Source: Lactiplantibacillus daoliensis (GTDB taxonomy: Bacteria > Bacillota > Bacilli > Lactobacillales > Lactobacillaceae). From it: a DNA stretch of 64,000 nucleotides. The DNA is taken from NCBI RefSeq assembly GCF_005405005.1, contig NZ_BJDH01000006.1, forward strand, positions 62,001 through 126,000, in the 5' to 3' direction. The position numbers and the translations under genes are program-made. Below, piece by piece: positions 51,601-63,036 of this stretch; position 1 is the stretch's first letter; the number at the start of each line of letters is the position of its first letter. Below the pieces are notes generated by a model. It saw only the letters and a list, made by a program, of their open reading frames with translations, searched no databases and had not been told where the DNA came from.

Positions 51601-51613
51601 AATGTTCTGTTAT
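51601..51613. promoter_or_regulatory. PurBox-like site upstream of purine permease
   Basis: AATGTTCTGTTAT matches the reverse PurBox AWWGTTCGGWWWT at 12 of 13 positions and overlaps a TATAGT -10-like box. A weaker match lies at 51656-51668. Purine control by PurR is a reasonable guess. No purine riboswitch aptamer was recognised. Confidence 0.35.
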
Positions 51614-51684
51614 AGTATTCATGAAATAGTTAACATTTGCGTGTTCAGGAACTATATTGTTCGTATTCTAAGGAGGAATTGATT

Positions 51685-53145
51685 TTGGATAAGTTTTTCA
51701 AGCTCAAGGAATCAGGTACTACGGTCGGCACTGAAATTGGCGCGGGGGTGACGACTTTCTTCGCCATGTCGTACATTTTATTCGTTAATCCACAGATACT
51801 AGGTCAGACGGGGATGCCGCAACAGGCCGTATTCTTAGCCACAATTATTGCGTCGGTAGCAGGGACATTAGTCATGGGATTATTTGCTAATGTGCCCTAT
51901 GCCCTCGCTCCTGGGATGGGTTTGAACGCATTCTTCACTTATACCGTAGTCATGAGCTTAGGCTTTTCGTGGCAAGAGGGATTAGCCTTAGTGTTCTTCT
52001 GTGGCATTATCAACATTGTGATTACTGCGACCAAGATCCGGAAAATGCTAATTTCTGCCATTCCGATTAATTTACAACTCGCAATCAGTGGTGGGATTGG
52101 GGCCTTCATCGCCTACGCTGGTTTGAAAAATGCGAACTTTCTTAATTTTACGACGGATGCCACTAGTATTACGTCAATCAACAGTAAAGTTTATAACGCG
52201 GCACAAACGACATTTCAACATGGCGTTAGCACGGTTGTTTCAAACGGGAGTGTGACGCCAGCCTTACAAATGTTCAATTCCCCGGCACTGGTATTAGCCT
52301 TAATTGGGTTGATCTTAACAGTCATCCTTAAGGTGAGAAAGGTTCCCGGCGCCTTGCTGATTGGGATCTTAGCAACGACTGTCATTGGGATTCCAATGGG
52401 CGTGACAAATTTACACGTCGCAAGTGAGTATTCAATCGGCGCTTCTTTCCATCAATTAGGCACAACTTTCTTAGCGGCCTTTTCATCAAAAGGGATGGGA
52501 TCTTTGTTTGCATCACAGAATCGACTGATCTTGGTGTTGATGACGATCTTGTCATTTAGTTTGTCAGATACGTTCGACTCGCTCGGAACTTTCATTGGGA
52601 CTGGGCGTCAAACGGGGATTTTCTCAGGCGAAAAAGAAATGGCGCTCGAACAGGCACCAGGTTTTAAGTCAAAATTAGATAAGGCGCTATTTGCAGATTC
52701 AATTGCGACCGGCGTAGGTTCCATCTTCGGTACCTCGAACATCACTACTTACGTCGAGAGTTCAGCCGGAATTGGTGCTGGTGGCCGAACTGGTTTAACT
52801 AGTGTCGTTGTGGCAATTTTATTCTTACTTAGTTCCTTAGCATCGCCACTGTTAGCCATTATTCCGACAGCAGCCATTGCGCCATCATTAATCTTAGTCG
52901 GGATCATGATGATGAGTTCCTTCAGCAAGATTCCATGGTCTGACTTGAATGAAGCCATTCCAGCATTTATGACGGCCTTTATCATGGCATTCGCGTTCAA
53001 CATCACCTATGGGATTGCGGCTGGGTTCATCTTCTACTGCATTATTCGAACCGTCAATGGCAAAGCCAAGACTGTTCACCCACTCATTTGGGGTGTTTCC
53101 GCTTTGTTCGTCATTAACTTCTTAGTCTTAGCATTAGTTAGATAA
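51685..53145 (+). CDS. NCS2/AzgA family guanine-hypoxanthine permease (PbuG-like)
   Basis: 486 residues with about 12-14 membrane segments. Motifs include EIGAGVTTFFAMSYILFVNP at the N-terminus, ALAPGMGLNAFFTY, FSLSDTFDSLGTFIGTG and TTYVESSAGIGAGGRTG, the AzgA-type purine permease signature. The start is TTG 51685, with AAGGAGG 8 bp upstream; the frame from 51637 has no ribosome site. It takes up hypoxanthine, guanine or adenine by proton symport. Terminator at 53152-53198. Confidence 0.9.
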   Translation: MDKFFKLKESGTTVGTEIGAGVTTFFAMSYILFVNPQILGQTGMPQQAVFLATIIASVAGTLVMGLFANVPYALAPGMGLNAFFTYTVVMSLGFSWQEGLALVFFCGIINIVITATKIRKMLISAIPINLQLAISGGIGAFIAYAGLKNANFLNFTTDATSITSINSKVYNAAQTTFQHGVSTVVSNGSVTPALQMFNSPALVLALIGLILTVILKVRKVPGALLIGILATTVIGIPMGVTNLHVASEYSIGASFHQLGTTFLAAFSSKGMGSLFASQNRLILVLMTILSFSLSDTFDSLGTFIGTGRQTGIFSGEKEMALEQAPGFKSKLDKALFADSIATGVGSIFGTSNITTYVESSAGIGAGGRTGLTSVVVAILFLLSSLASPLLAIIPTAAIAPSLILVGIMMMSSFSKIPWSDLNEAIPAFMTAFIMAFAFNITYGIAAGFIFYCIIRTVNGKAKTVHPLIWGVSALFVINFLVLALVR

Positions 53146-53151
53146 GTCCAA

Positions 53152-53198
53152 AAAACAGGACCAGCGTATCATTTCGATACGCCGGTCCTGTTTTTTTT
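53152..53198. terminator. Bidirectional terminator
   Basis: AAAACAGGACC and GGTCCTGTTTT, with GCGTATC/GATACGC inside, then T8. Confidence 0.85.
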
Positions 53199-53204
53199 GA
53201 GTAC

Positions 53205-54077
53205 TTAAGCGGTTGGAAAGGTTTCAATCAGTTTGGTAATGAGTGGGGAAACTTGCGCTTGTTCACTGGTCAAGTAGGTCGCATAGATGGTCATGGTGGC
53301 ACTTGGGTCGGTGATGGGAAGCGTAACTCGGTTGTTGTCAGTTGCCGAGGGACGTTGATCAGTTGGTTTCAATGGCACGATATTAGTACTGAAAAACGGG
53401 AAATCAGAATATTGTGTGATTTCAGAAAAGGCATCGCGCTGTGTTTGATAGAAAAAGTGTGCCGTCGGAATCGCTTCTTGAATAAGCCGTCGCCAAGGAC
53501 CTATCTCTTGCAGCACGATAAAGCTGAGATCCTTGAGCTCGGCAAAAGTAATGCTGGCTTGGTTGGCCTGATACATAAATTTATTGAGATGGACCGATAG
53601 TTGTTCCTTGCCAATCGATTGCGAGCTGAGTTGGTCGTCGATGATTTCTTGGTTAGAAAAAATAATGGCATAGTGGTGGCTCGTTAATGCGGTTTTGATT
53701 TTGTCAGTTGGTAAGAGTTGCGAATCCACCTTGACCTGTTCGGATTTAGCGTACGGGGCTAACAGGATGAGTGGCCCCGGGATGGTCGCTGCTAGCCTCA
53801 GGATTCGTTGGGAGTTATCGAAGTTACGGATGGTTGTTACTAAGTCTTGATTAGCCTGTAGTAAATCGGTCGCCTTTTTAGCAGCCAGTTGACCAGTGAC
53901 CGTTAAACTGATTCGATTGGGCTGCCGGTCAAACAGTTGAACACCGAAGTCTGTCTCTAGTTTTTGTAAGCCACGAGTGACGGTTGGTTGTGTGACGTGT
54001 AACTGCTCGGCAGTTTTAGCCAATGTGCCAGTGTTGGCAAAGGCCGCAAGCTCTTGTAATAAGTAGTTATCTAACAT
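53205..54077 (-). CDS. LysR family transcriptional regulator
   Basis: The 290-residue protein has the LysR HTH (ELAAFANTGTLAKTAEQLHVTQPTVTRGLQKLETDFGVQLF) and an effector-binding domain. GAGGTG lies before ATG 54077. It is divergent from the two aldo/keto reductase genes (116 bp apart), which are its probable targets. The intergenic stretch has a TATAC-type repeat (GTATACGTTAATTGTATAC, 54092-54110) that may be part of the operator. Confidence 0.85.
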   Translation of the reverse strand: MLDNYLLQELAAFANTGTLAKTAEQLHVTQPTVTRGLQKLETDFGVQLFDRQPNRISLTVTGQLAAKKATDLLQANQDLVTTIRNFDNSQRILRLAATIPGPLILLAPYAKSEQVKVDSQLLPTDKIKTALTSHHYAIIFSNQEIIDDQLSSQSIGKEQLSVHLNKFMYQANQASITFAELKDLSFIVLQEIGPWRRLIQEAIPTAHFFYQTQRDAFSEITQYSDFPFFSTNIVPLKPTDQRPSATDNNRVTLPITDPSATMTIYATYLTSEQAQVSPLITKLIETFPTA

Positions 54078-54091
54078 TTGAATTCACCTCA

Positions 54092-54110
54092 GTATACGTT
54101 AATTGTATAC
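54092..54110. promoter_or_regulatory. Candidate LysR-type operator
   Basis: GTATAC and GTATAC flank CGTTAATT in the LysR/AKR divergent region; the spaced palindromic hexamers resemble a LysR box. Assignment is inference. Confidence 0.4.
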
Positions 54111-54193
54111 TAGCATGCTAAAGTAGTAATTTTCAAACATTGTGGCTGGGGTTAAAGTAATCACAGTTAAATGAAGGAAAGTAGGCAACTTAA

Positions 54194-55063
54194 ATGAGTA
54201 CAATTCCAACAGTAAAATTGAATAACGGCGTCGAAATGCCACAACTGGGTTTCGGCGTGTTTCAAGTTCCAGATTTAGCCGCATGTGAAACTGCGGTAAC
54301 TGAAGCTTTGGCCGCGGGCTATCGGCTAATCGATACGGCCACTGCCTATCAGAATGAAGCTGCGGTTGGCCGAGCGATTAAGAAGAGTGGGATCAAGCGC
54401 GAAGAGGTGTTCGTTACTTCTAAATTATGGGTTTCTGACTTTACTTATGATCGCGCTAAAAAAGGTATCGAGGGGTCATTGACACGTTTAGGCGTGGATT
54501 ATATTGATTTATATTTGTTGCATCAACCGTATGGCGATGTGATGGGGGCTTGGCGGGCCCTAGAAGAGGCATATCAAGCCGGTAAGATTCGTGCCATTGG
54601 GGTCTCTAACTTTTATGGTGATCAGTTAAAGAATTTGGAATTAACGATGAACGTTAAGCCAGTTATTAATCAAATTGAAGTTAATCCATGGTATCAACAA
54701 CCAACGGAAGTGGCTTTCAATCAAAGTGAAGCGGTTCGGGTCGAAGCTTGGGCCCCGTTTGCGGAAGGCAAGCATGACATTTTTACGAATTCAACGATTG
54801 CTGAAATTGCGCGAGCCCATGGCAAAACGGTTGGGCAAGTCATCTTACGCTGGTTATTACAACGCGGGATTACCGTGATTCCTAAGTCAGTACATCCAGC
54901 TCGAATGACGGAAAATATGGCCGTTTTTGACTTCGAACTGAGCTTAACGGAAATGCAAACGCTGGCGACCCTTGATCGAAACGAGAGTCAGTTTTTTGAT
55001 CATCGAGATCCAGTCACGATTGAACAAATTTTCGGCACCAGTCTCAAACAACTAAAGGAGTAA
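54194..55063 (+). CDS. Aldo/keto reductase, first of tandem pair
   Basis: 289 residues. The TIM-barrel AKR has the pattern GVEMPQLGFGVFQV, DTATAYQNEAAVGRAI (catalytic Asp and Tyr), SKLWVSDF (catalytic Lys) and LHQPYGD (catalytic His). IPKSVHPARMTEN is the NADPH phosphate-binding motif. It reduces aldehydes or ketones; the substrate is unknown. It is followed 5 bp later by a second AKR, so both are in one operon under the divergent LysR protein. Confidence 0.88.
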   Translation: MSTIPTVKLNNGVEMPQLGFGVFQVPDLAACETAVTEALAAGYRLIDTATAYQNEAAVGRAIKKSGIKREEVFVTSKLWVSDFTYDRAKKGIEGSLTRLGVDYIDLYLLHQPYGDVMGAWRALEEAYQAGKIRAIGVSNFYGDQLKNLELTMNVKPVINQIEVNPWYQQPTEVAFNQSEAVRVEAWAPFAEGKHDIFTNSTIAEIARAHGKTVGQVILRWLLQRGITVIPKSVHPARMTENMAVFDFELSLTEMQTLATLDRNESQFFDHRDPVTIEQIFGTSLKQLKE

Positions 55064-55068
55064 TATAA

Positions 55069-55929
55069 ATGACAGCAACAATCAAGCTAAATGATGGTAA
55101 TGAAATTCCCGTAATCGGTTTTGGGACCTTTCAAATTCCTAATGATGGGTCAACCTATCGCGCTGTTAGCGACGCATTAAAACTAGGTTATCGCCATATT
55201 GATACCGCCGTAGCCTACTTTAATGAAGGTGAGGTTGGTCAAGCGATTAAGGATAGTGGAATTCCACGTGACCAAATCTGGGTGACCAGTAAATTATGGT
55301 TACAAGACTTTGGCTACGATGCGGCGACCAAAGCAATCGACACTTCCTTAGCCAAGTTAGGACTAGCCTACATGGATCTTTACTTGATTCATCAACCTTA
55401 TGGCGATGTTCCGGGGGCATGGCGGGCGATGGAAACTGCTCAGCAAGCCGGCAAGATTCGGTCAATTGGTGTTTCTAATATGACACCCAAGATTTGGCAA
55501 AAATTTGTACCACAATTTGCAACAAAACCAGCCGTGAACCAAGTGGAATTTAACCCTTATTTTCAACAGCGACCATTACGACAGTTGCTAGCGCCGGATG
55601 ATGTTAAGTTGGAAGCGTGGGCGCCATTAGGCCAAGGTAACCAAGCGTTGTTGAAAGAACCAGTGATTACAGCACTAGCTGAAAAATATCACAAGGACGC
55701 GGGCCAAATTATTTTACGTTTTGAGAATCAAAGTGGTGTGATTGTCTTTCCAAAATCTGTTCATGTTGCGCGGATTAAGAGCAACTTAGATATTTTTGAC
55801 TTTGAGTTGACTAAGGCTGAAATGGCGGAACTCGAACAATTAGATACGGGTAAGGGCCGTCATGATCCGGATGCGGCCGGTGTACAGGAAAGCTTATTGA
55901 ACGCCTTTGACGTACATGCGGCAGACTGA
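55069..55929 (+). CDS. Aldo/keto reductase, second of tandem pair
   Basis: 286 residues, about half identical by eye to the preceding AKR and with the same catalytic tetrad context (DTAVAYFNEGEVG, SKLWLQDF, IHQPYGD, FPKSVHVARI). The tandem placement suggests an old duplication with later change of specificity. AAGGAG about 10 bp upstream overlaps the end of the first gene. A hairpin at 55934-55965 closes the operon. Confidence 0.88.
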   Translation: MTATIKLNDGNEIPVIGFGTFQIPNDGSTYRAVSDALKLGYRHIDTAVAYFNEGEVGQAIKDSGIPRDQIWVTSKLWLQDFGYDAATKAIDTSLAKLGLAYMDLYLIHQPYGDVPGAWRAMETAQQAGKIRSIGVSNMTPKIWQKFVPQFATKPAVNQVEFNPYFQQRPLRQLLAPDDVKLEAWAPLGQGNQALLKEPVITALAEKYHKDAGQIILRFENQSGVIVFPKSVHVARIKSNLDIFDFELTKAEMAELEQLDTGKGRHDPDAAGVQESLLNAFDVHAAD

Positions 55930-55933
55930 TTAG

Positions 55934-55965
55934 AAAAGTCATCTTCGTTGTAGGATGGCTTTTTT
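55934..55965 (+). terminator. Terminator after AKR pair
   Basis: AAAAGTCATC pairs with GGATGGCTTTT, followed by T's. Confidence 0.75.
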
Positions 55966-56138
55966 GTTGATTTTAAGTATTTTCAAATTAAGACACACCT
56001 GTGTAAAATAGTGCTGCATCCATAGATCTATTTTGCATCGGTATCGGTACAAATAATCATTTTTGTTTGTTGAGTCATGTTGTTTATGATAGTTTGCTAT
56101 AATTAGGGCTATGAATGTTCAGAACAACGGAGGAACCA

Positions 56139-57299
56139 ATGAAAAAGCAGGATTATCAATTAACGATCCCGGCAGAAATCGGGGAACATTTTCAACTTAA
56201 AGATCAGGATTCAGCAAAATTGATTGTTAAACGGGGCCGGTTGGTCGTACAGTTCGAGGATTCACACCTGAATATTTTTCAAAAGCGCGTGTGGTTGTGG
56301 CCGGTGATGTTGGCCTTGGTTGCAAGCATTGGTTATTATATTTATTGTTTAACACAAAACATTAAGTCCGTGGAACTGAGTGGTGACAGTTCACTAGCGA
56401 CAGCGATTATTGTCATCGGCGTGGTGATGGGAATGTTACTATTTGCGGGTTTCTTTATCCACGATAGAAATAATCCGCATAATCATTTCAGTAAAAATAT
56501 TTATTGGCGAAACTTTCCGGTGATTGTATTATCTTTTACTTTGATCTTAGCGCTCATTCTAATTGGCGCGATGTGGTTACTGGGGGTCATTTTTAACGGC
56601 GCCAGGTTTGATTTCTTCACCGCTAGTATCATCTTATTTGTTTTTTGCGTGGTGGCGAACTTTGCCATGGTTTACGTTTCACTAATTGTGGATGCCAGTC
56701 TCTTGTCAACGGTTTTGACGTTGGTGATTATTAGTGGTGTTGCGATTTCGATGGCCGTGAATAATCAGCGCTATTGGTGGCAACATAACTTGAGCTTTTT
56801 AGGAACCAAGAGTGCTTCCAGTGGCTGGGGATTTAACGCAACGCTGATTTTTGCGGCGCTGCTGATGATTGCGTTAGTCGACTATTTGTTTGTCAGCTTG
56901 CACAGCGCTTTTCCACAATCACGGCGACTCTTTGTGCTACGGGCCCTACTCACGGTTACGGCTGTCGACCTTGGCTTGGTCGGGGTCTTCCCGAACAATG
57001 CCTGGTCACATCAGGTCCACGATCAGTTTGCAATTATCTTGGTTTATTTGATTATTGCACTAATTGTCGGGATTCGCTGGCTGTTACCGAATGTCACCAA
57101 GGACTTTCTCTACTTATCTTATGGTGTGGGAGTTGCGTTAGTTGTGGCTGAAATTCTGTTTCAAGGGATCGGCTACTTTTCATTGACTGCTTTTGAGGTT
57201 GTCGGCTTTTTGATGGCATTTGGGTGGCTCCTGATGTTATTGGGTCGCATTGAAGCGCTGATTGATACTGGAATTGAAAGTAAGATTATCAAAAAATAA
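56139..57299 (+). CDS. AbrB-like N-terminus fused to multispanning membrane domain (DUF998-like)
   Basis: 386 residues from ATG 56139 (CGGAGG upstream; the frame from 56115 runs through that site). The first ~45 residues (YQLTIPAEIGEHFQLKDQDSAKLIVKRGRLVVQFED) have the swapped-hairpin pattern of SpoVT/AbrB DNA- or protein-binding domains. About ten hydrophobic segments follow, in a DUF998-like arrangement (GVFPNNAWSHQVHDQFAIILVYLI). The fusion would place an AbrB-like dimer on the inner membrane face. Function unknown. Confidence 0.7.
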   Translation: MKKQDYQLTIPAEIGEHFQLKDQDSAKLIVKRGRLVVQFEDSHLNIFQKRVWLWPVMLALVASIGYYIYCLTQNIKSVELSGDSSLATAIIVIGVVMGMLLFAGFFIHDRNNPHNHFSKNIYWRNFPVIVLSFTLILALILIGAMWLLGVIFNGARFDFFTASIILFVFCVVANFAMVYVSLIVDASLLSTVLTLVIISGVAISMAVNNQRYWWQHNLSFLGTKSASSGWGFNATLIFAALLMIALVDYLFVSLHSAFPQSRRLFVLRALLTVTAVDLGLVGVFPNNAWSHQVHDQFAIILVYLIIALIVGIRWLLPNVTKDFLYLSYGVGVALVVAEILFQGIGYFSLTAFEVVGFLMAFGWLLMLLGRIEALIDTGIESKIIKK

Positions 57300-57373
57300 A
57301 TCAGTTAGTCTAAAAGTAGGTACCAACAGGGCTTTGAATAATGATTGAAGAACCTAGACCAATTTACAAAAAA

Positions 57374-57387
57374 TGAAAGCGCAAATA
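57374..57387. promoter_or_regulatory. cre-like site upstream of the bgl promoter
   Basis: TGAAAGCGCAAATA matches WGWAARCGYTWWMA at 12 of 14 positions. It lies just before the -35 box; a second partial cre (57395-57408) overlaps the -35. Confidence 0.5.
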
Positions 57388-57393
57388 AAATCC

Positions 57394-57422
57394 TTGCAAT
57401 CGTTTTCGCTCCCCGTTATACT
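57394..57422 (+). promoter_or_regulatory. Promoter of bglG-bglP-bglA operon
   Basis: TTGCAA (57394-57399) and TATACT (57417-57422), 17 bp apart. The RAT element starts 15 bp after the -10. Confidence 0.75.
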
Positions 57423-57437
57423 AAGAAACTGTAAATA

Positions 57438-57473
57438 AGGATTGTTACCGCTAACACGTTAGTGGGCAAAACC
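57438..57473 (+). promoter_or_regulatory. RAT (ribonucleic antiterminator) 1 for BglG/LicT
   Basis: Starts GGATTGTTACCGCTAAC and ends GTTAGTGGGCAAAACC, the consensus RAT of LicT/SacY/BglG antiterminators. Its 3' AAAACC is also the first arm of the terminator at 57468-57540, so protein binding and termination are mutually exclusive. Confidence 0.88.
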
Positions 57474-57540
57474 TGATAATTTTGAAGACCGTGATATACT
57501 AGTAACTATCACTGGTCACAAAATTGTTGGGTTTTTAATT
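57468..57540 (+). terminator. RAT-controlled terminator 1
   Basis: AAAACC..AATTTTG (57468-57484) pairs with CAAAATT..GGGTTTTT (57519-57536); GACC-GTGATA / TATCAC-GGTC pair inside. T's follow. It lies in the leader of bglG. Confidence 0.8.
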
Positions 57541-57568
57541 TTGGACCAAGAGTCGAGGGGTGTGAGGC

Positions 57569-58414
57569 ATGCAAATTAAGAAAGTTTTCAATAATAATGT
57601 TTTGCTTGCTGAACAGCAGGGTCACGAAGTCGTCTTAATCGGCAAGGGTCTCGGTTTTCAGAAGAAAACAGGAGATTACGTTGATGAAAGCTTAGTGACG
57701 AAAACTTATACACCGACCGCTGACAATTGGCTGGCGAACTTTCAATCATTGATGAGCGATATTGAGCCTGAGTACTTCGAGCTAACGTCCGAAATTATTG
57801 AGTTGGCTGAAAAACAGCTCAATACCAAGTTTAACGGTTACTTGTTGATTTCTTTGACCGACCACATTCATTTTGCAGTCTATCGGCACCAACATCAGAT
57901 GGATATTAAAAATGAAATTCTGTGGGAGATTAAACGAATCTATCACCAGGAATACGAAGTGGGTCGGCAAGCTTTAGCGCTAATTTCGAACCGGTTCGAT
58001 GTTCAATTACCGGATGATGAAGCTGGGTTCATTGCGATGAAATTCGTAGAGAACAGCATGTCGGATTCCAATGGGGATCAAACCGTGGCGATGACAAAAT
58101 TGATCAATGACATCTTGAATATTGTGAAGTATCAATTGTCATTGACCATGAGCGAAGATAGCTTAAGCTTGCAACGTTTCTTAGTCCATTTACGATTCTT
58201 TGCCGAACGGTTAACGTTGAAACAAGCGGATAAGTCGGCCGGCACAGAGGATGAATTCTTATTTGAACACGTGTCACAGAAATATCCACAAGCCTTCGCG
58301 TGTGTGACAAAAATTGTGGCTTTCATTCAGAAAACGACGGCGCAACCGGTGTCAATGAATGAACAAATTTATTTAACGATTCATATTCAACGTATGTTGA
58401 ACGAAGCACAATAA
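57569..58414 (+). CDS. bglG: BglG/LicT family transcription antiterminator
   Basis: 281 residues. The RNA-binding CAT domain (about 1-55: KKVFNNNVLLAEQQGHEVVLIGKGLGFQKK) is followed by PRD1 (about 65-170, with His in LTDHIHFAVYR and YEVGRQAL) and PRD2 (about 175-281, with HLRFFAERL and TIHIQRML). When activated by HPr and not phosphorylated by the EII, it binds RAT RNA and prevents termination. Two RATs flank this gene, so it controls itself and bglPA. GAGGGGTG precedes ATG 57569. Confidence 0.92.
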   Translation: MQIKKVFNNNVLLAEQQGHEVVLIGKGLGFQKKTGDYVDESLVTKTYTPTADNWLANFQSLMSDIEPEYFELTSEIIELAEKQLNTKFNGYLLISLTDHIHFAVYRHQHQMDIKNEILWEIKRIYHQEYEVGRQALALISNRFDVQLPDDEAGFIAMKFVENSMSDSNGDQTVAMTKLINDILNIVKYQLSLTMSEDSLSLQRFLVHLRFFAERLTLKQADKSAGTEDEFLFEHVSQKYPQAFACVTKIVAFIQKTTAQPVSMNEQIYLTIHIQRMLNEAQ

Positions 58415-58422
58415 TTATAGCG

Positions 58423-58452
58423 GGATTGTAACTATTCAATTAGGCAAAACCC
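58423..58452 (+). promoter_or_regulatory. RAT 2 between bglG and bglP
   Basis: GGATTGTAACTATTCAATTAGGCAAAACC keeps the conserved 5' GGATTGT and 3' GGCAAAACC halves (shown here in two parts: GGATTGTAACTATT and CAATTAGGCAAAACC). Its 3' end overlaps terminator 2. Confidence 0.82.
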
Positions 58453-58506
58453 AAGTGATTCACTAAACGTCTATCATGGCGATTAGTGGGTGACTTGGGT
58501 TTTTAG
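58446..58506 (+). terminator. RAT-controlled terminator 2
   Basis: AAAACCCAAGT..CACTAA pairs with TTAGTG..ACTTGGGTTTT, with T's after it, just upstream of bglP. Confidence 0.82.
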
Positions 58507-58526
58507 TTTTTTAGGAGGAAGAGAGT

Positions 58527-61867
<3,341 letters not shown>

Positions 61868-61921
61868 ACCCTACCCATGGTTATCTGCCGCCATAATTGT
61901 GGGCCCTTGTAAGCCAATATA

Positions 61922-61957
61922 TAAAATCCTGCCAACTAATTGCTGGCAGGATTTTTG
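61922..61957. terminator. Bidirectional terminator overlapping the end of a gene
   Basis: AAAATCCTGCCA pairs with TGGCAGGATTTTT. The last codons and stop of the minus-strand gene ending at 61936 lie inside this hairpin. It also ends the bgl operon. Confidence 0.8.
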
Positions 61958-62484
61958 TGTTTAACGATAAGCATATTCGGGAGCATCTGTCGAACTTTCA
62001 TCGCGGCATGTTCGGTGTTTAGTGTTTGGATGATCGTCTCTAAGTCAGTTGTTTCGGTCATATCATCGCGAAAGGAGTGCACGATGAAACTGTGATAGAT
62101 CACTTGTCCCGTTGCGGATAAGTAAAACCAGTTCGGCTGGACAAGCTTAGCATCTTTTTTAATTGCCATATCTGGCCAAACAAGAACTTTGATGCCGTTA
62201 TCGATAGGATATTGGTCAAGTTGCCAGCCGAGATCAAAGTTAGACACTTCTTGCCAGCGTTGGATTTTACTGTGCTTAATTGCGTAGTAGACGATACTAC
62301 AGTCTGTTAGCTTGGAATTGTGATTCAGTTCCGCTTTAGTGAGTGGCTGGTAACTAGGTTTCGGTTTGAGCTTTGTCTGATTAACGGTCGCTTTTGGGGT
62401 CGGTTGTGAGTGCAAGGCGAACCAACTGCCGCCAATCGCGAGAATAATTAGTATTGGTAGTAAAAATAGGATAATTTTCTTCAT
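61936..62484 (-). CDS. Secreted or membrane-anchored protein of unknown function (182 aa)
   Basis: 182 residues. The N-terminal hydrophobic segment (about 4-24) is an anchor or signal peptide, followed by a Thr/Lys/Pro-rich linker and a soluble C-terminal domain (from about 55: LTDCSIVYYAIKHSKIQRWQEVS..., WPDMAIKKDAKL). Not recognised. AAGGAAG lies before ATG 62484. The 3' end is embedded in the terminator hairpin. A family-B element lies 36 bp upstream of its start. Confidence 0.6.
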   Translation of the reverse strand: MKKIILFLLPILIILAIGGSWFALHSQPTPKATVNQTKLKPKPSYQPLTKAELNHNSKLTDCSIVYYAIKHSKIQRWQEVSNFDLGWQLDQYPIDNGIKVLVWPDMAIKKDAKLVQPNWFYLSATGQVIYHSFIVHSFRDDMTETTDLETIIQTLNTEHAAMKVRQMLPNMLIVKHKNPASN

Positions 62485-62520
62485 GACTTAAAAGACTTCC
62501 TTTAATTTGTAAAAAATAAA

Positions 62521-62872
62521 TTGGATCGTATTTGCCACTCTGGGTGATTCGAAATTAGCTGGAACGTGGTGGCCACGTTTGGAAGCCGAAGTGCGGTCTT
62601 CCAAGCCGGGCTTTTTCTAAGTCGGAAGTCCATCGACTAAGAAAAACGACACCACTGAGCCAATTTCGAATCACCCGACGTTTGGTATGTGTTCAATTTA
62701 GCCGATAGGTTGCTTGCAAAAATGCTCAGCCATGAAATTGGTCTTAGTGCGGGTGTTTTTCCCGGACTTAGACCAAGGTCAGTTTTAAAGACCGCCCTTT
62801 GGCGTTAAAATGACCCATGGCGTTCCAGCATTTTCGCAAGCAACCGGTAGTCGGCAAGCTAGCAAGTCTCAA
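62521..62872 (+). repeat. Family-B MITE-like structured element, copy 2
   Basis: About 350 bp, matching 39379-39774 throughout the core (shared GCTGGAACGT, GAAGTGCGGTCTTCCAAGC, ACACCACTGAGCCAAT, GACTTAGACCAAGGTCAG). Hairpin arms such as GGTTGCTTGCAAAAATGC / GCATTTTCGCAAGCAACC are kept as pairs although the letters differ from copy 1. Ends are degenerate and no flanking direct repeat is visible, so it is an older copy. No coding function. Confidence 0.75.
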
Positions 62873-63036
62873 GTAGACTTAATTAATTAAATTTAAGAGA
62901 TATAATCACATAAATAAATTATAAATTTGTTATCAAATTTCAACGTCGTTATTTTTTGGCTTCGATATTATTAAAGATAACTGTTAATTTACCAAGAGTT
63001 GGGTAAATGACAACAATTCAGAAATGATGGGGCGAA
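62873..63036. other. AT-rich region upstream of YjeM-type gene
   Basis: About 160 bp without a gene; probable promoter region of the transporter gene, with ATGGGGCG as its weak ribosome site. Confidence 0.4.

Noticed and set aside
51541-51684. Purine riboswitch before the guanine/hypoxanthine permease
   Set aside because: The conserved aptamer core and its three-stem arrangement are not recognisable; only PurBox-like motifs were seen.
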